Positions 24,462-33,184 of a stretch of DNA of 43,382 nt are shown here, in pieces. How positions within the stretch are numbered: the stretch's first letter is position 1; each line of letters starts with the position of its first letter. The stretch spans positions 1-43,382 of the forward strand of contig NZ_BKAG01000058.1 of assembly GCF_007992435.1 (NCBI RefSeq), given 5' to 3'. Position numbers and translations under genes: made by a program. Origin of the DNA: Prosthecobacter gellanilyticus (GTDB taxonomy: Bacteria > Verrucomicrobiota > Verrucomicrobiia > Verrucomicrobiales > Verrucomicrobiaceae). A model generated the notes under the pieces. It did no database searches and was not told the DNA's origin. It worked only from the letters and a program-made list of their open reading frames with translations.

Positions 24462-24866
24462 ATGAATTCTGGAAATATTGGAATGTGGGCCGTGACGGGC
24501 CTCATCGCGTGGGGGGGCTGGATCATGATTGATACCTCCCTCCCCACCGGCCCTTCCAGTAGGTCCGAGAATGGCGGCTCCCTCCTGTGGACGCTGAACA
24601 CCTCCAAAGTGCCCGTGCTGGTCGAGTTTTACGCTGACTGGTGTCCGCCGTGCAAAAAAGTCAGCCCCTTGGTCGAGGAGTTCTCGCGCGAGATCGGCAC
24701 GAAGGCCCGCGTCGTGCGCATCAATATCGACGACCAGCCCGGCGCCTCCAATCAGCACGCCGTCAGGAGCATTCCCACCTTCATCACCTTCAAAGACGGC
24801 AGGGAGATCCGCCGCGAAGTCGGCGCCATCCCCAAGCGCGTGATGGAAGACATGCTGGACCTATAA
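24462..24866 (+). CDS. Membrane-anchored thioredoxin-like protein
   Basis: A 134-residue protein with a hydrophobic N-terminal segment at residues 7-24 (likely an uncleaved anchor or signal). A thioredoxin fold follows at about 45-134. The active site is W60-C61-P-P-C64 in VEFYADWCPPCKKVSPL. The cis-proline follows as usual in VRSIPTFITF, and the downstream GAIPKRVMEDML helix is conserved. A periplasmic thiol-disulfide role is likely; CPPC rather than CGPC is common in such proteins. The flanking 140 bases upstream are AT-rich and hold no recognisable gene. It appears monocistronic. Confidence 0.88.
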   Translation: MNSGNIGMWAVTGLIAWGGWIMIDTSLPTGPSSRSENGGSLLWTLNTSKVPVLVEFYADWCPPCKKVSPLVEEFSREIGTKARVVRINIDDQPGASNQHAVRSIPTFITFKDGREIRREVGAIPKRVMEDMLDL

Positions 24867-25027
24867 GCGCGCTTTTCAAAAGCGTGGCACCTCACGTTCT
24901 AAAGACGTTGGTGAACCTCGGCTGTGAAGGTCGCGAAGCGACCGGGAACCGCCGTAAAAGCGCACGAACTGCCTAACCAACAAAGCGTTTCGAAGGTTCG
25001 CTGAAAGCCTCCGTCCTCCCCAAAGCC

Positions 25028-26167
25028 TCAAGACTTCGGCAGAATCTCAAAAGCCAGTCCGGCAAACTCCTTCACGAAGACCGGCAGCGGCATGTCAAAC
25101 ACCCCGTCCGTCATTGGGTACCCATTCGCCGGCCCCGGCTCACCCTTGATCGTGCGCGTGTCACCATGCGGATTCCACACACGGATCAGATCCTTCTCGG
25201 CGTCATAGCTCAGCACCGCGTAGGCATGACCGGGCGTGATGCCCGGGATCGTGGCCTTCACCGTGCCGCAGGTCATCAGCCGCTTCTCCTTCGTGGCGGA
25301 CTTCAGTGCCTCGCGAATCTCGTTCAGCTTCTGATCAAACTCCTCTTTCGAGATCTTCTCCTCCTTCGCGAATTTGCAGGAGAGCCGATACATCTCATGC
25401 CCGGTGATGAACGCCAGCTGAGTGCCCGCGCTGCCACCTTTGCTCAGCGCATCCAGACCCGTGCTCTCGCGCTTTTCCTCGGGCTTCAGCTCATTGTGCG
25501 CCTCACCAGCCGCCTTCTCATACACATTCACCCAGATGCCGTCAGACTCATTGCCCGCCGTCATCGCCAGCTCCGCATCCGTCGGGGCATCCACGGTCAC
25601 CTTCTTCTTGCCCAGCTTCACCTCATAGCGGTTGTCCGGCAGCGGCTTGATCATCTCATCCACGATGTACTCGGGCCTTCCCTGCGCGATCGCCCCCAGC
25701 GGTGCCAGGCTGAAGCAGTTCCCCATCGGTCCCTGATGCACCGTCTCCAGCCTTGGCTTGCCAGAGGCAAACAGCACACGCTGCTGCACCTTCGCCAGGC
25801 GCTTCACACCGCTCGCATACATCGCGGCCAGGTTCGGCCAGTCTTTCGCAGGCTTCTTCTCCGCCAGTTCATGGATCGCCTTTGCCGTGAACTTCGGCAG
25901 CTCGATCTTCTTGTAGCGTGAAGCCCGCTTCAGCGCCGCCACGGCAGCCGCCTGATCCCCCAGGATCTCACGATCCGCCACCAGCTTGTCCAGTTCACCG
26001 CGCTCCAGCTCACCATCCGTATCTGCATCCCAGCTGGCGAATTTGGTATCAACGATGGTTAGGAAATCCACGCGATCCTTGTCCGTGGAGGTCTCCGCAT
26101 CACGTGCTGTCGCTGTGTTCGCAGCAGCGATGCAAAGGGGAATGAGCAAAAGGGAAGTAGGTTTCAT
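25028..26167 (-). CDS. Secreted EF-hand, calpain-like cysteine peptidase
   Basis: A 379-residue protein with a signal peptide (about residues 1-21). A canonical EF-hand loop lies at residues 47-58 (DADTDGELERGE, matching DxDxDGxLxxxE). A C2/calpain-like papain-fold domain follows at about 130-379. The catalytic triad appears intact in altered contexts: C151 in QGPMGNCFSLAPLGA (calpain has GDCWFLAA), H314 in GHAYAVLSYD, and N332 in VWNPHGD. The EF-hand suggests calcium binding. Its ATG overlaps the stop codon of the upstream NlpC/P60-like gene (ATGA at 26164-26167), so the two are translationally coupled. It probably acts outside the cytoplasm; its target is unknown. Confidence 0.85.
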   Translation of the reverse strand: MKPTSLLLIPLCIAAANTATARDAETSTDKDRVDFLTIVDTKFASWDADTDGELERGELDKLVADREILGDQAAAVAALKRASRYKKIELPKFTAKAIHELAEKKPAKDWPNLAAMYASGVKRLAKVQQRVLFASGKPRLETVHQGPMGNCFSLAPLGAIAQGRPEYIVDEMIKPLPDNRYEVKLGKKKVTVDAPTDAELAMTAGNESDGIWVNVYEKAAGEAHNELKPEEKRESTGLDALSKGGSAGTQLAFITGHEMYRLSCKFAKEEKISKEEFDQKLNEIREALKSATKEKRLMTCGTVKATIPGITPGHAYAVLSYDAEKDLIRVWNPHGDTRTIKGEPGPANGYPMTDGVFDMPLPVFVKEFAGLAFEILPKS

Positions 26168-27027
26168 CGCGTGGCTTTCTTGTCCTTGTCCTGACCGTCG
26201 GGGATGATGCGCAGCGCATGGCTGGCCTGTCGGAAATACCAGGTCGTCGGGCGGAAGGGGCGCAGATAGATGCCATCCGGAATGAGCACGCCGTTGCTGT
26301 CCTTGAGTCCCGTGCCCGTGCTGTCCAGGATCAGCGGCACACTCTCCGGCGCCTGGCCGATCTTGCCCACCCAGATCACCACATGGCTCACATTGCCGCG
26401 GCTGCTTTTCACATAGAGCAGATCACCCGTCATCAGCGTCTTTTCATAGTCCGCATGATCCGCCGGCAGCTCGATCCTCTTCACCGGAATGTTCCGTCCT
26501 TTGCCCGGGCCAGGCATCGTCGTGAGTTCCGCCTGGTCACCGATCGCGCCCGTCGGCTTGATGCCCATTGCCAGGTTGTAAACGAATGCCGTGAAGTTGC
26601 TGCAGTCCAGCCCCTTGGCCGCCGGCGTTTTTTGTTCAGCATCCTTCGGCCAGTCCGCAGGCGGCTCCCAGTCCGGCACATGATGATGCTGGTAGCTGTA
26701 GCTTGTGAACTTCAGCCCTGTGGCGATCACCCGCTCACGCAGCCAGTCCGCGCTCTTCGAGGCAAACCCCGCCGGTGGATCATAGTGCTTGGCGGAAGGC
26801 CCCCAGTAACCCCAGCGCCCCTGCTTCGAAGCATCATACCATTCCGCATAGGGCACCTCCGCTTGGTTCTTCGATTCACTGCGCGGCCCCTTCGCCAGAT
26901 CCCCCACCAATTCCTCCTCCGGGAAGCTGAACTTCACCGAATAGGGCGACTTGTAGTTTTGGCGGTCCGCCTCCTGCGCATGGAGCAGGCTGGCGGCAAG
27001 GAAGACGAAAGAGAGACTTCGCAGCAT
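26164..27027 (-). CDS. Secreted NlpC/P60-like cysteine hydrolase
   Basis: A 287-residue protein with a signal peptide (MLRSLSFVFLAASLLHAQ). A C-terminal NlpC/P60/CHAP-like fold has catalytic Cys142 in KGLDCSNFTAFVYN and His215 in GNVSHVVIWVG, after the usual TGDLLYVK strand. This family typically cleaves amide bonds in peptidoglycan stem peptides. The first 120 residues are an extension rich in Trp, Tyr and Pro with no recognised repeat, possibly for substrate binding. It is the first gene of a two-gene unit with the calpain-like peptidase. It is followed upstream by an L,D-transpeptidase gene on the same strand, consistent with cell-wall work. Confidence 0.85.
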   Translation of the reverse strand: MLRSLSFVFLAASLLHAQEADRQNYKSPYSVKFSFPEEELVGDLAKGPRSESKNQAEVPYAEWYDASKQGRWGYWGPSAKHYDPPAGFASKSADWLRERVIATGLKFTSYSYQHHHVPDWEPPADWPKDAEQKTPAAKGLDCSNFTAFVYNLAMGIKPTGAIGDQAELTTMPGPGKGRNIPVKRIELPADHADYEKTLMTGDLLYVKSSRGNVSHVVIWVGKIGQAPESVPLILDSTGTGLKDSNGVLIPDGIYLRPFRPTTWYFRQASHALRIIPDGQDKDKKATR

Positions 27028-27111
27028 GGTTGGTAATCCCCCTATAGCGAACGAGGGGCACCTTTTCTTTGCTGAAAATCAGCGGAATCCGCAGGACATG
27101 GCCCATCCCGG

Positions 27112-28158
27112 TCAATGAATCGCCACCGGCACCCCGGCCTTCACCTTCGCGGCCAGGCGCACCACATCCCAGTTCGCCAGCCGCACGCAGCCATGACTGG
27201 CGGAACGCCCGATGGCATCCGGTGAGTTCGTGCCGTGCAGGCCGATGCCCTTTTTGTTCAGCGCGATCCACACCACCCCCACCGGATTGTTCGGACCTGG
27301 CTTAAGCATGTGAAACTGGTCACTGCGCTCACCCTTGCTCAGCATCTTCTTGTCATAACGGAAGTTAGGCATCTTCGCCACACCGCGCACCTTCCAGTCA
27401 CCCACCGGTGACTCCGTCTGTTCCGAACCAATCGTCACCGGATACGCCGCGATCAGCTTCCCGTCTTCCAGCACGCTCAGCATATTGCTCTTCGTATCCA
27501 CCTTCACCGCCGTCTTCGTCGTCACCGGCTCATCCTTGCCCTTGCCCTCGTCCTCGATGTCATTCGCCCCCAGCTCACTGCCTGGCTTCAGATCCTTCAC
27601 CGCGCCGAGGTCAAAGGGCTCCACATTCACCACGCGGAGCTTGTCACCTACCTTGATGTCCTTGGTCTTGCCTGGGTTTAGCTCGCCGAGAAAATCCACA
27701 TCCATGTGAAACTTCTCCGCGATGAGCTCCGCTGCCGTTTCATAGGACAGCGCCTTCAGCTTCGCCTGCGCAGGCACGCTTTCAGGCACCGCCCCCAGTC
27801 CCTTTAAGTCAGCCTCCACCACGGTGTAGTCGGTGAAAAGCGGCTCCACACTCGCCAGATCCAGCCCGCTCACATCCGGCGCACCGTCTGGCTTCTCGGG
27901 CTGCTTCATCTCCTCCCCATGTGACTGGCGGAAAAGCTGCAGCGCCTTCACCGTGAACTCCCCGTAGCGCCCATCGATCTTCCCCGGAGCGAACTCCGCA
28001 CGATCCAGGAACACCTGCAGTCGCGTCGCGGCCTCTATACCTGCCTGCGTGCGTGGAGTCACCTCCTTGCTCTTCGTTTCTTCGGCCCAGGCTGCACAGG
28101 AGACAAAGATGGCCAGCAAGGTCGCCATCGAGAAGGTTGGAAGTCGGCGCGTGATCAT
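27112..28158 (-). CDS. L,D-transpeptidase with peptidoglycan-binding and LysM-like domains
   Basis: A 348-residue exported protein. The start at 28158 (MITRRLPTFSMATLLAIF) opens into a signal peptide ending near residue 26. A peptidoglycan-binding-1-like segment is at about 40-80 (RLQVFLDRAEFAPGKIDG). A LysM-like segment is at about 135-185 (TAAELIAEKFHMDVDFLGEL). The YkuD domain fills residues 220-348, with catalytic Cys324 in SHGCVRL and the upstream GLHG histidine. This is the ErfK/YbiS type, forming 3-3 crosslinks or anchoring proteins to the wall. It is the second L,D-transpeptidase of the window, distinct in architecture from the ankyrin one. It is divergent from the sulfatase gene at 28325. 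Confidence 0.93.
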   Translation of the reverse strand: MITRRLPTFSMATLLAIFVSCAAWAEETKSKEVTPRTQAGIEAATRLQVFLDRAEFAPGKIDGRYGEFTVKALQLFRQSHGEEMKQPEKPDGAPDVSGLDLASVEPLFTDYTVVEADLKGLGAVPESVPAQAKLKALSYETAAELIAEKFHMDVDFLGELNPGKTKDIKVGDKLRVVNVEPFDLGAVKDLKPGSELGANDIEDEGKGKDEPVTTKTAVKVDTKSNMLSVLEDGKLIAAYPVTIGSEQTESPVGDWKVRGVAKMPNFRYDKKMLSKGERSDQFHMLKPGPNNPVGVVWIALNKKGIGLHGTNSPDAIGRSASHGCVRLANWDVVRLAAKVKAGVPVAIH

Positions 28159-28324
28159 GACCGTAGTGTGCGCAGAAGCCACCTCCCGCGACATGGGGTC
28201 TATCCCGACTCGTGACTGCCGGACACCCATGTCAGCGCTGAACAAAAACATGGATGGTGATTTTTCGGCAGGTTGCCGGCGTTTGGGAGGCACGATGCAT
28301 CTGCCTGAGCGCTCTTTGAAACTC

Positions 28325-30013
28325 ATGAAACAATGCCTGTCCGCCATCGCCTTCCTCTGGACCTGCGTGACGGGTCACTCGTCATTCGCGGCAGCGCCAC
28401 CGCCTCCCAATGTGGTCTTCATCGTCATTGATAATGTGGACTTTGGCTACATGGGCAAATGTTACGGCGGCACCAGTCTCACACCGCATATGGATCGTAT
28501 CGCCGAGCGTGGCGTGAAGTTCACGCGGGCCTATGCCGTCACGCCGCTGTGCGTGCCCAGCCGCTACACCTGTCTGAGCGGCCGCTACGCCTCACGCGCT
28601 CGCCCGGCCGGTGCTGATGCCGCCGCAGCCGAGGAGGACGAGGCCGGTGGCCACGCCGTGCTGGAGACAGATTTGCCGAACCTGCCCAATGTGATGCACC
28701 AGGCCGGCTACCGCACGGGCTTCGTCGGCAAATATCATCTCGAGGCAGAGAAATATGGCCGCTTCCCCGGTAAAGACGGCGATGTCTTCGGGGCGGAGGC
28801 GGATGGCTGGCTCAAGCAGCGCAGCGCCTGGCTGACCGGGCGCATCAAGGAGCGTGGGTTCGACTACGTCGCCGCTCCGCTGGACTTCCGCTCATCACAG
28901 TTCAAGGGCGTGGAACTTCACGGCACCAACTACGATCACAACATGGAAGCCGAGGTGAAAGGCGCGCTGGACTTCATCGACCAAAGCCAGAAGGAACCCT
29001 TCTTCCTCTATCTCTCCACGCATCTCCTGCATCTGCCGATCAAACCTCAGCTTTTGCTGGAAGACTACGCAAAATACGGCCGCGTGACCGAGGGCGGTCT
29101 GCTGCCCGAAGCACCGAAGGTGCCCATGCCCTCACGCAAAGTGATCTATGACACCGCGAAAGCCGCCGGCGCAGAGACCGCACAGCAGTTTGGCATGCAC
29201 TGGCTCGACTGCGGCATTGGTGCCGTGGTGAATCGACTCGAAGAACTCAAGCTGCTCGATAACACGCTGCTCGTGGTCTTCTCTGACAACAACCAGCGCG
29301 GCAAGGAAACGCTCTATGAAGGCGGCGCACGTGTGCCCTTGCTGATGATGTGGCCGCAGCATTTCAAGCCAGGTTCCGTCTGCGACCGCATTGTCGCAAA
29401 CACGGACTTCGCTCCCACGATCTTCGACGCCTGCGGCATCACGCCACCCACGGGCATGATCCTCGATGGCCGCACCATCCTGCCCGTGCTCGCTGACGCG
29501 GACGCACCGTGGCGGGATGGCCTGATGCTGGAAAACGGCCACACGCGCGCGGTCGTTACTGACAAATGGAAATACGTCGCCCTCCGCTATCCGCCTGATG
29601 TGCAGGCCAGGATTGATGAAGTGGAGCGCACCGGAGTCTTCCCGCACATGACACCAAAGGCGGAGCAGTTCTTCGAGAAGTTCAAAAAAACGCTCACGCC
29701 TGAACAGTGGAAGTTCGCCCGGAACTCATGGCGCTGGCACACGCAGGGAAACAACTACATGAAGTCCATCGACGACTTTCCCTTTCAGTTCGACGCGGAC
29801 CAGTTGTTCGAGATCGGCGGCGGCCCGGCTCCTCAGGACACCAAAAATGTGGCGGCTGATCCCGCGAATGCGGCGCTGCTCGCTGACATGAAGGCAAAGC
29901 TCAAAGAGGTGCTTGCCCCGCTCAAGCAGCCCTTTGGCGAGTTCGGCGCAGCCTATCCATCGACCGCGCCGAAGCCTCTGTCGCGCAAAGAGCTGCGAAA
30001 GATGGCGAAGTAG
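28325..30013 (+). CDS. Secreted sulfatase
   Basis: A 562-residue type I sulfatase. The ATG at 28325 opens directly into a signal peptide (about residues 1-22, ending SSFAAA); the longer upstream frame overlaps the divergent gene and is discarded. The formylglycine motif is C76-V-P-S-R, followed by the conserved SGRYASR. Metal ligands lie in VIDNVDFGYM near the N-terminus and in VVFSDNNQRG in the second half, where DNN replaces the usual DHG. Between residues 95 and 115 there is an Ala/Asp/Glu insertion. Substrate is a sulfate ester, unknown. It differs from the sulfatase at 5128 and is not a recent duplicate. Confidence 0.9.
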   Translation: MKQCLSAIAFLWTCVTGHSSFAAAPPPPNVVFIVIDNVDFGYMGKCYGGTSLTPHMDRIAERGVKFTRAYAVTPLCVPSRYTCLSGRYASRARPAGADAAAAEEDEAGGHAVLETDLPNLPNVMHQAGYRTGFVGKYHLEAEKYGRFPGKDGDVFGAEADGWLKQRSAWLTGRIKERGFDYVAAPLDFRSSQFKGVELHGTNYDHNMEAEVKGALDFIDQSQKEPFFLYLSTHLLHLPIKPQLLLEDYAKYGRVTEGGLLPEAPKVPMPSRKVIYDTAKAAGAETAQQFGMHWLDCGIGAVVNRLEELKLLDNTLLVVFSDNNQRGKETLYEGGARVPLLMMWPQHFKPGSVCDRIVANTDFAPTIFDACGITPPTGMILDGRTILPVLADADAPWRDGLMLENGHTRAVVTDKWKYVALRYPPDVQARIDEVERTGVFPHMTPKAEQFFEKFKKTLTPEQWKFARNSWRWHTQGNNYMKSIDDFPFQFDADQLFEIGGGPAPQDTKNVAADPANAALLADMKAKLKEVLAPLKQPFGEFGAAYPSTAPKPLSRKELRKMAK

Positions 30014-30087
30014 ACCTTTTTCATCCGTCAGAATTCGGTCGCTTCGGCATCCGCTTGCTCCATCAAGCCCCGGAGGATTAACCAACT

Positions 30088-31038
30088 TTACGGCACGGGC
30101 TCGCCCGAATCATAGATCCAGCGGATCAATTGGTTATCCCGGATGTGCGCATGACTCGGCACATCCATCAGGCCAAAGATCGTGCTTGTGGAGTAGGTCA
30201 CATCCACCACCCACGTTGGCTTGCCATCGATCGTGTCCTGCCTTGGCAGGCTCCAGTGCGTGACTTTCTTGGGATCCACATCGGTCACTCGTCCGGTGGA
30301 GATCACCGCCAGCAGCAGATTGTAGCTGCCATCGGAGTTCTGCTTCGGCTTGCCTGCCGCGTCAAAGCCCACGCCTTGGCCGTTGGACATCGTGCTGTTG
30401 TCCTTCCCGGGCTCGGTGATGCGGGTCTTCGCATTCACCCAGGCCTGCCGCAGTTGCTCGATGCGCTCCACCTTCCACTTCGCGTAGGCCTTCTGGATCT
30501 GTTCCGGAAAATCCGTGTCCATCACCGGGATCGTGCCGCGTGCTGGCGAGGTCACCGTGGGAGCGATGACCAGGGTGCCATTTTCCGCGGCCATGGCCTG
30601 GGCCGTGGCGCCCGCGCGCAGGGTGGATCCACCCACGCTCATCTTCACCACCACATCCTTCTTCAGCACCACCGGGCGCGGGAAGGCCTGCTTCGGGATC
30701 ATCGTCCAGTTCTTCGTCACCGCCTCTGCTGTCGGGATCGTCGGCACCACAAACTCATTCGTCGGGATCTTCGGGATCGTAGGCTGCCAGTCATCGGCCT
30801 TTTTCTCATCACTCTTCGGCGCATCCGTCTTGGCCACGGAAGCATCCGCAGGGGCCGTGGGAGTCGTTCCCGGGGCCGGGCCGTCGTCCTCGATCGTGTG
30901 CGTCGGCAGCGCAGACGGACCGGTGGCAGGGCGGGGGCCTTTCTCAAAAACCACCCGGTCCCAGGGGCGGGCCAGGAAGTAATCGTAACCGAGGAAAGCG
31001 GCACCCAGGATCAGGAGGGTCACAAAGAGTGATTTCAT
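30088..31038 (-). CDS. Membrane-anchored hypothetical protein
   Basis: A 316-residue protein from the ATG at 31038. Residues 1-20 form a hydrophobic anchor or signal (MKSLFVTLLILGAAFLGYDY). Residues 35-95 are a Pro/Thr/Asp-rich linker, and residues about 100-316 form a soluble domain with repeated Val-Val-x-Lys strands. No catalytic motif is seen. The central part (AYAKWKVERIEQLRQAW) is a charged helix. The C-terminal third has the character of a small beta domain (DGKPTWVVDVTYSTSTIFG). It converges on the sulfatase gene with 74 bases between stop codons. No family was recognised. Confidence 0.75.
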   Translation of the reverse strand: MKSLFVTLLILGAAFLGYDYFLARPWDRVVFEKGPRPATGPSALPTHTIEDDGPAPGTTPTAPADASVAKTDAPKSDEKKADDWQPTIPKIPTNEFVVPTIPTAEAVTKNWTMIPKQAFPRPVVLKKDVVVKMSVGGSTLRAGATAQAMAAENGTLVIAPTVTSPARGTIPVMDTDFPEQIQKAYAKWKVERIEQLRQAWVNAKTRITEPGKDNSTMSNGQGVGFDAAGKPKQNSDGSYNLLLAVISTGRVTDVDPKKVTHWSLPRQDTIDGKPTWVVDVTYSTSTIFGLMDVPSHAHIRDNQLIRWIYDSGEPVP

Positions 31039-31212
31039 AGGGGGAGATAGACCTAAGGAGAGGGTCACTTATTCTGTAACGGATCTTTCCCGCATTGTTT
31101 GGAAAAAAGATCCCTTCCTGTGTTTGGGGCGTTGAATACAGGATTCGGGGGCCGGGTTTTATTGGACGAGGCTCCCGATTGATGGGTAAAGTCCTCCCAG
31201 CTATTTCACGTT

Positions 31213-31692
31213 ATGAATCCTTTCCACATCGACCTCCGCCACCTCCCAGGAGATGGCAAGCAGCTTCAGGGCACGGAGCTAGCCTCCTTCTTTGCGCTTC
31301 CGGAGACGGACACCGCCCGCGCCGAATCCCCGCTCACCTATGACCTCCAGGTCATCCGTGATGACGAGAACCTCGTCATCACCGGCTCCGTGGAGGCCGA
31401 ATTCAGCCTTGAGTGCGGTCGCTGTCTCGAGCGCTACCGCCAGCGCGTCGACATCCCTGACTACGTGACCGAGGTGCCAATTGAAAAGGAAGGCATCATC
31501 GACTTGACAGACGCTATAAGGGAAGACATTCTGCTCACCCTTCCAAACTTCCCGCGCTGTGAAGATGGTAACGTTGATCCGCGCGACTGTCCTGCCGAAG
31601 GTCGTTTCGATGCCACTGAATCTCCCTTGGCGCCTGAGACGCCTGGCACGGGCAAAGGAGTTTGGTCCGCCCTCGATAATCTGAAAAACTAG
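31213..31692 (+). CDS. yceD: YceD/DUF177 family protein
   Basis: A 159-residue protein of the DUF177 family. It has the conserved pair of cysteines in LECGRCLERY at about residues 67-76 and the following acidic VPIEKEGIIDLTDAIRE. The later CEDGNVDPRDCP region holds two more cysteines that may complete a zinc site. The family gene almost always lies immediately before rpmF, as here with 18 bases between. Known homologues influence 23S rRNA accumulation and large-subunit assembly. The neighbouring L32 gene makes the identification strong. Confidence 0.92.
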   Translation: MNPFHIDLRHLPGDGKQLQGTELASFFALPETDTARAESPLTYDLQVIRDDENLVITGSVEAEFSLECGRCLERYRQRVDIPDYVTEVPIEKEGIIDLTDAIREDILLTLPNFPRCEDGNVDPRDCPAEGRFDATESPLAPETPGTGKGVWSALDNLKN

Positions 31693-31710
31693 CGCCCCCC
31701 TTCCCAGAAC

Positions 31711-31896
31711 ATGGCCAATCCGAAACGCCGTCAATCCAAGTGCCGTCAACGTCTCCGTCAGGGAGCCAACCGCTGGCGCGCCCCTTCCTTGAAGACCTGT
31801 CCTGAGTGCGGCACGTCCGTTCCAGGTCACGTGGCCTGCCCATCCTGCGGCTACTACAAAGGCCGTCAGGTGCTGACCATCGCCGCTCAGGAGTAG
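31711..31896 (+). CDS. rpmF: 50S ribosomal protein L32
   Basis: A 61-residue protein of standard L32 length. It starts MANPKRRQSKCRQRLRQGAN, a basic RNA-binding tail. It holds two CxxC zinc motifs (KTCPECGT and ACPSCGYYKGR). It is part of the large ribosomal subunit. It follows yceD in one operon and is followed by a terminator at 31924. Confidence 0.97.
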   Translation: MANPKRRQSKCRQRLRQGANRWRAPSLKTCPECGTSVPGHVACPSCGYYKGRQVLTIAAQE

Positions 31897-31923
31897 TCCT
31901 CAGCCCTTTCTTTTTTCAAGCCA

Positions 31924-31959
31924 GCCCCGCCCTGCGCGTCAGGACGGGGCTTGTTTGTT
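31924..31959 (+). terminator. Rho-independent terminator after rpmF
   Basis: Stem GCCCCGCCCT (31924-31933) pairs with AGGACGGGGC (31941-31950) with one mismatch and a 7-base loop. It is followed by TTGTTTGTT. It lies 28 bases after the L32 stop codon and 16 bases before the next gene starts. Confidence 0.85.
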
Positions 31960-31974
31960 GATTGATATCGTCTC

Positions 31975-33000
31975 ATGCTGCTGCTGCCAGAGAACCGCCC
32001 AGCCCTCGTCCTCGCCCCCATGCAGGACGTCACGGACCTGCCGTTCATGCGGCTCATGGCCCGCTATGGCGGCCCTGACCTCTACGTGACGGAGTACTTC
32101 CGCATCACGCCAGACTCCACCCTGGACCCCTCCATCCTGCGTTCCATCACGGAGAACGAGACAGGCCGCCCGGTGATCGCCCAGATGATCGGGCAGGATG
32201 TGCCCGCCTTGGTCCGCAACGCCAAGCTGCTGGAAAAATACCCCGTTGCAGGCATCGACCTCAATCTCGGCTGCCCGGCCCCCGTTGTGTGCCGCAAGGA
32301 TGCCGGCGGCGGTCTCCTCCGCCAGCCGGACCGTGTCGATGAAATCCTCCGCGCCCTCCGCGGTGCCATTCAGGGCCGTTTCACCGTCAAATGCCGTGTC
32401 GGTTTCACGGACAAAACGGAGTTCCCCCGCCTTCTGGAGGTCTTCCTGAAGCATGACATCCAGATGCTCACCATCCACGGCCGCACCGTGAAGGATGCCT
32501 ACAAGACCCCGGTGCATCCCGAATGCGTGGCCACGGCCGTGCACGCCATGCCTTGCCCCGTTATTGCGAATGGCAATGTCGTCGACGTGCCCACCGGCCT
32601 CTCCTACCTGCGCCAGACCCAGGCCGCCGGCCTCATGATCGGCCGCGGCGCCATCCGCCATCCCTGGATCTTCTCCCAGATGCGCGCCCATTGGGAAGGC
32701 ACCCAGGCGCCCTGGCCCTCACGCCGCGACCTCCTGGAGTACATCCATCTGCTCTACGAGCACACCGCCGTCTTCCATCCGCATCCGGACCGCACCAAAC
32801 ATGTGCAGAAGATGAAGCGCTACATGGTCTACATCACCACCGGCATTGATGATGGCCAGTTCGAGTTCCGCATCCGCCGCGTCAGCACTGAGGCAGACTT
32901 CTTCACCATCTGCCGCGACCATCTGGATAACGACCAGCCCCTCCCCGTTCGTCCCCCCGAGAGTTCCGCCGTCTTTTGCGGCTTCGCTGAACTGAGGTAG
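31975..33000 (+). CDS. dus: tRNA-dihydrouridine synthase
   Basis: A 341-residue FMN enzyme that reduces uridine to dihydrouridine in the tRNA D loop. It has the FMN-binding start APMQDVTDLPFMRL at residues 14-27 and the MIGQD strand. The catalytic cysteine is C100 in DLNLGCPAPVV. It also has KCRVGF, TIHGRTVKDAYK and GRGAIRHPWIF. The C-terminal helical domain with TKHVQKMKRYMVYI is typical. Which Dus subtype and which tRNA positions it modifies cannot be read from the sequence. It is separated from rpmF by a terminator, so it should have its own promoter. Confidence 0.94.
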   Translation: MLLLPENRPALVLAPMQDVTDLPFMRLMARYGGPDLYVTEYFRITPDSTLDPSILRSITENETGRPVIAQMIGQDVPALVRNAKLLEKYPVAGIDLNLGCPAPVVCRKDAGGGLLRQPDRVDEILRALRGAIQGRFTVKCRVGFTDKTEFPRLLEVFLKHDIQMLTIHGRTVKDAYKTPVHPECVATAVHAMPCPVIANGNVVDVPTGLSYLRQTQAAGLMIGRGAIRHPWIFSQMRAHWEGTQAPWPSRRDLLEYIHLLYEHTAVFHPHPDRTKHVQKMKRYMVYITTGIDDGQFEFRIRRVSTEADFFTICRDHLDNDQPLPVRPPESSAVFCGFAELR

Positions 33001-33143
33001 AGTACGTTGTTCACGCTTCAGCGTGGGATGGGAGATCCACTCCACCTCCGGATGAAACGAACCTCCCGCTCAGGAATCACGAATTAATGACAAAGTCTTA
33101 AGTGCCTAGTCCGCGTGTTCGTTAAATATTTAGTCACACAAGA

Positions 33144-33157
33144 GGGTTCGCGAACCC
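33144..33157. promoter_or_regulatory. Perfect palindrome upstream of the hypothetical gene
   Basis: GGGTTCGCGAACCC is a perfect 14-base palindrome, extended by partly complementary flanks (AAG and CTT). It lies 27 bases before the ATG at 33185. It could be an operator or a small hairpin. No T-run follows, so a terminator is less likely. Confidence 0.45.
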
Positions 33158-33184
33158 GCTTGTCCATCCACCCGCTGACCTTCC

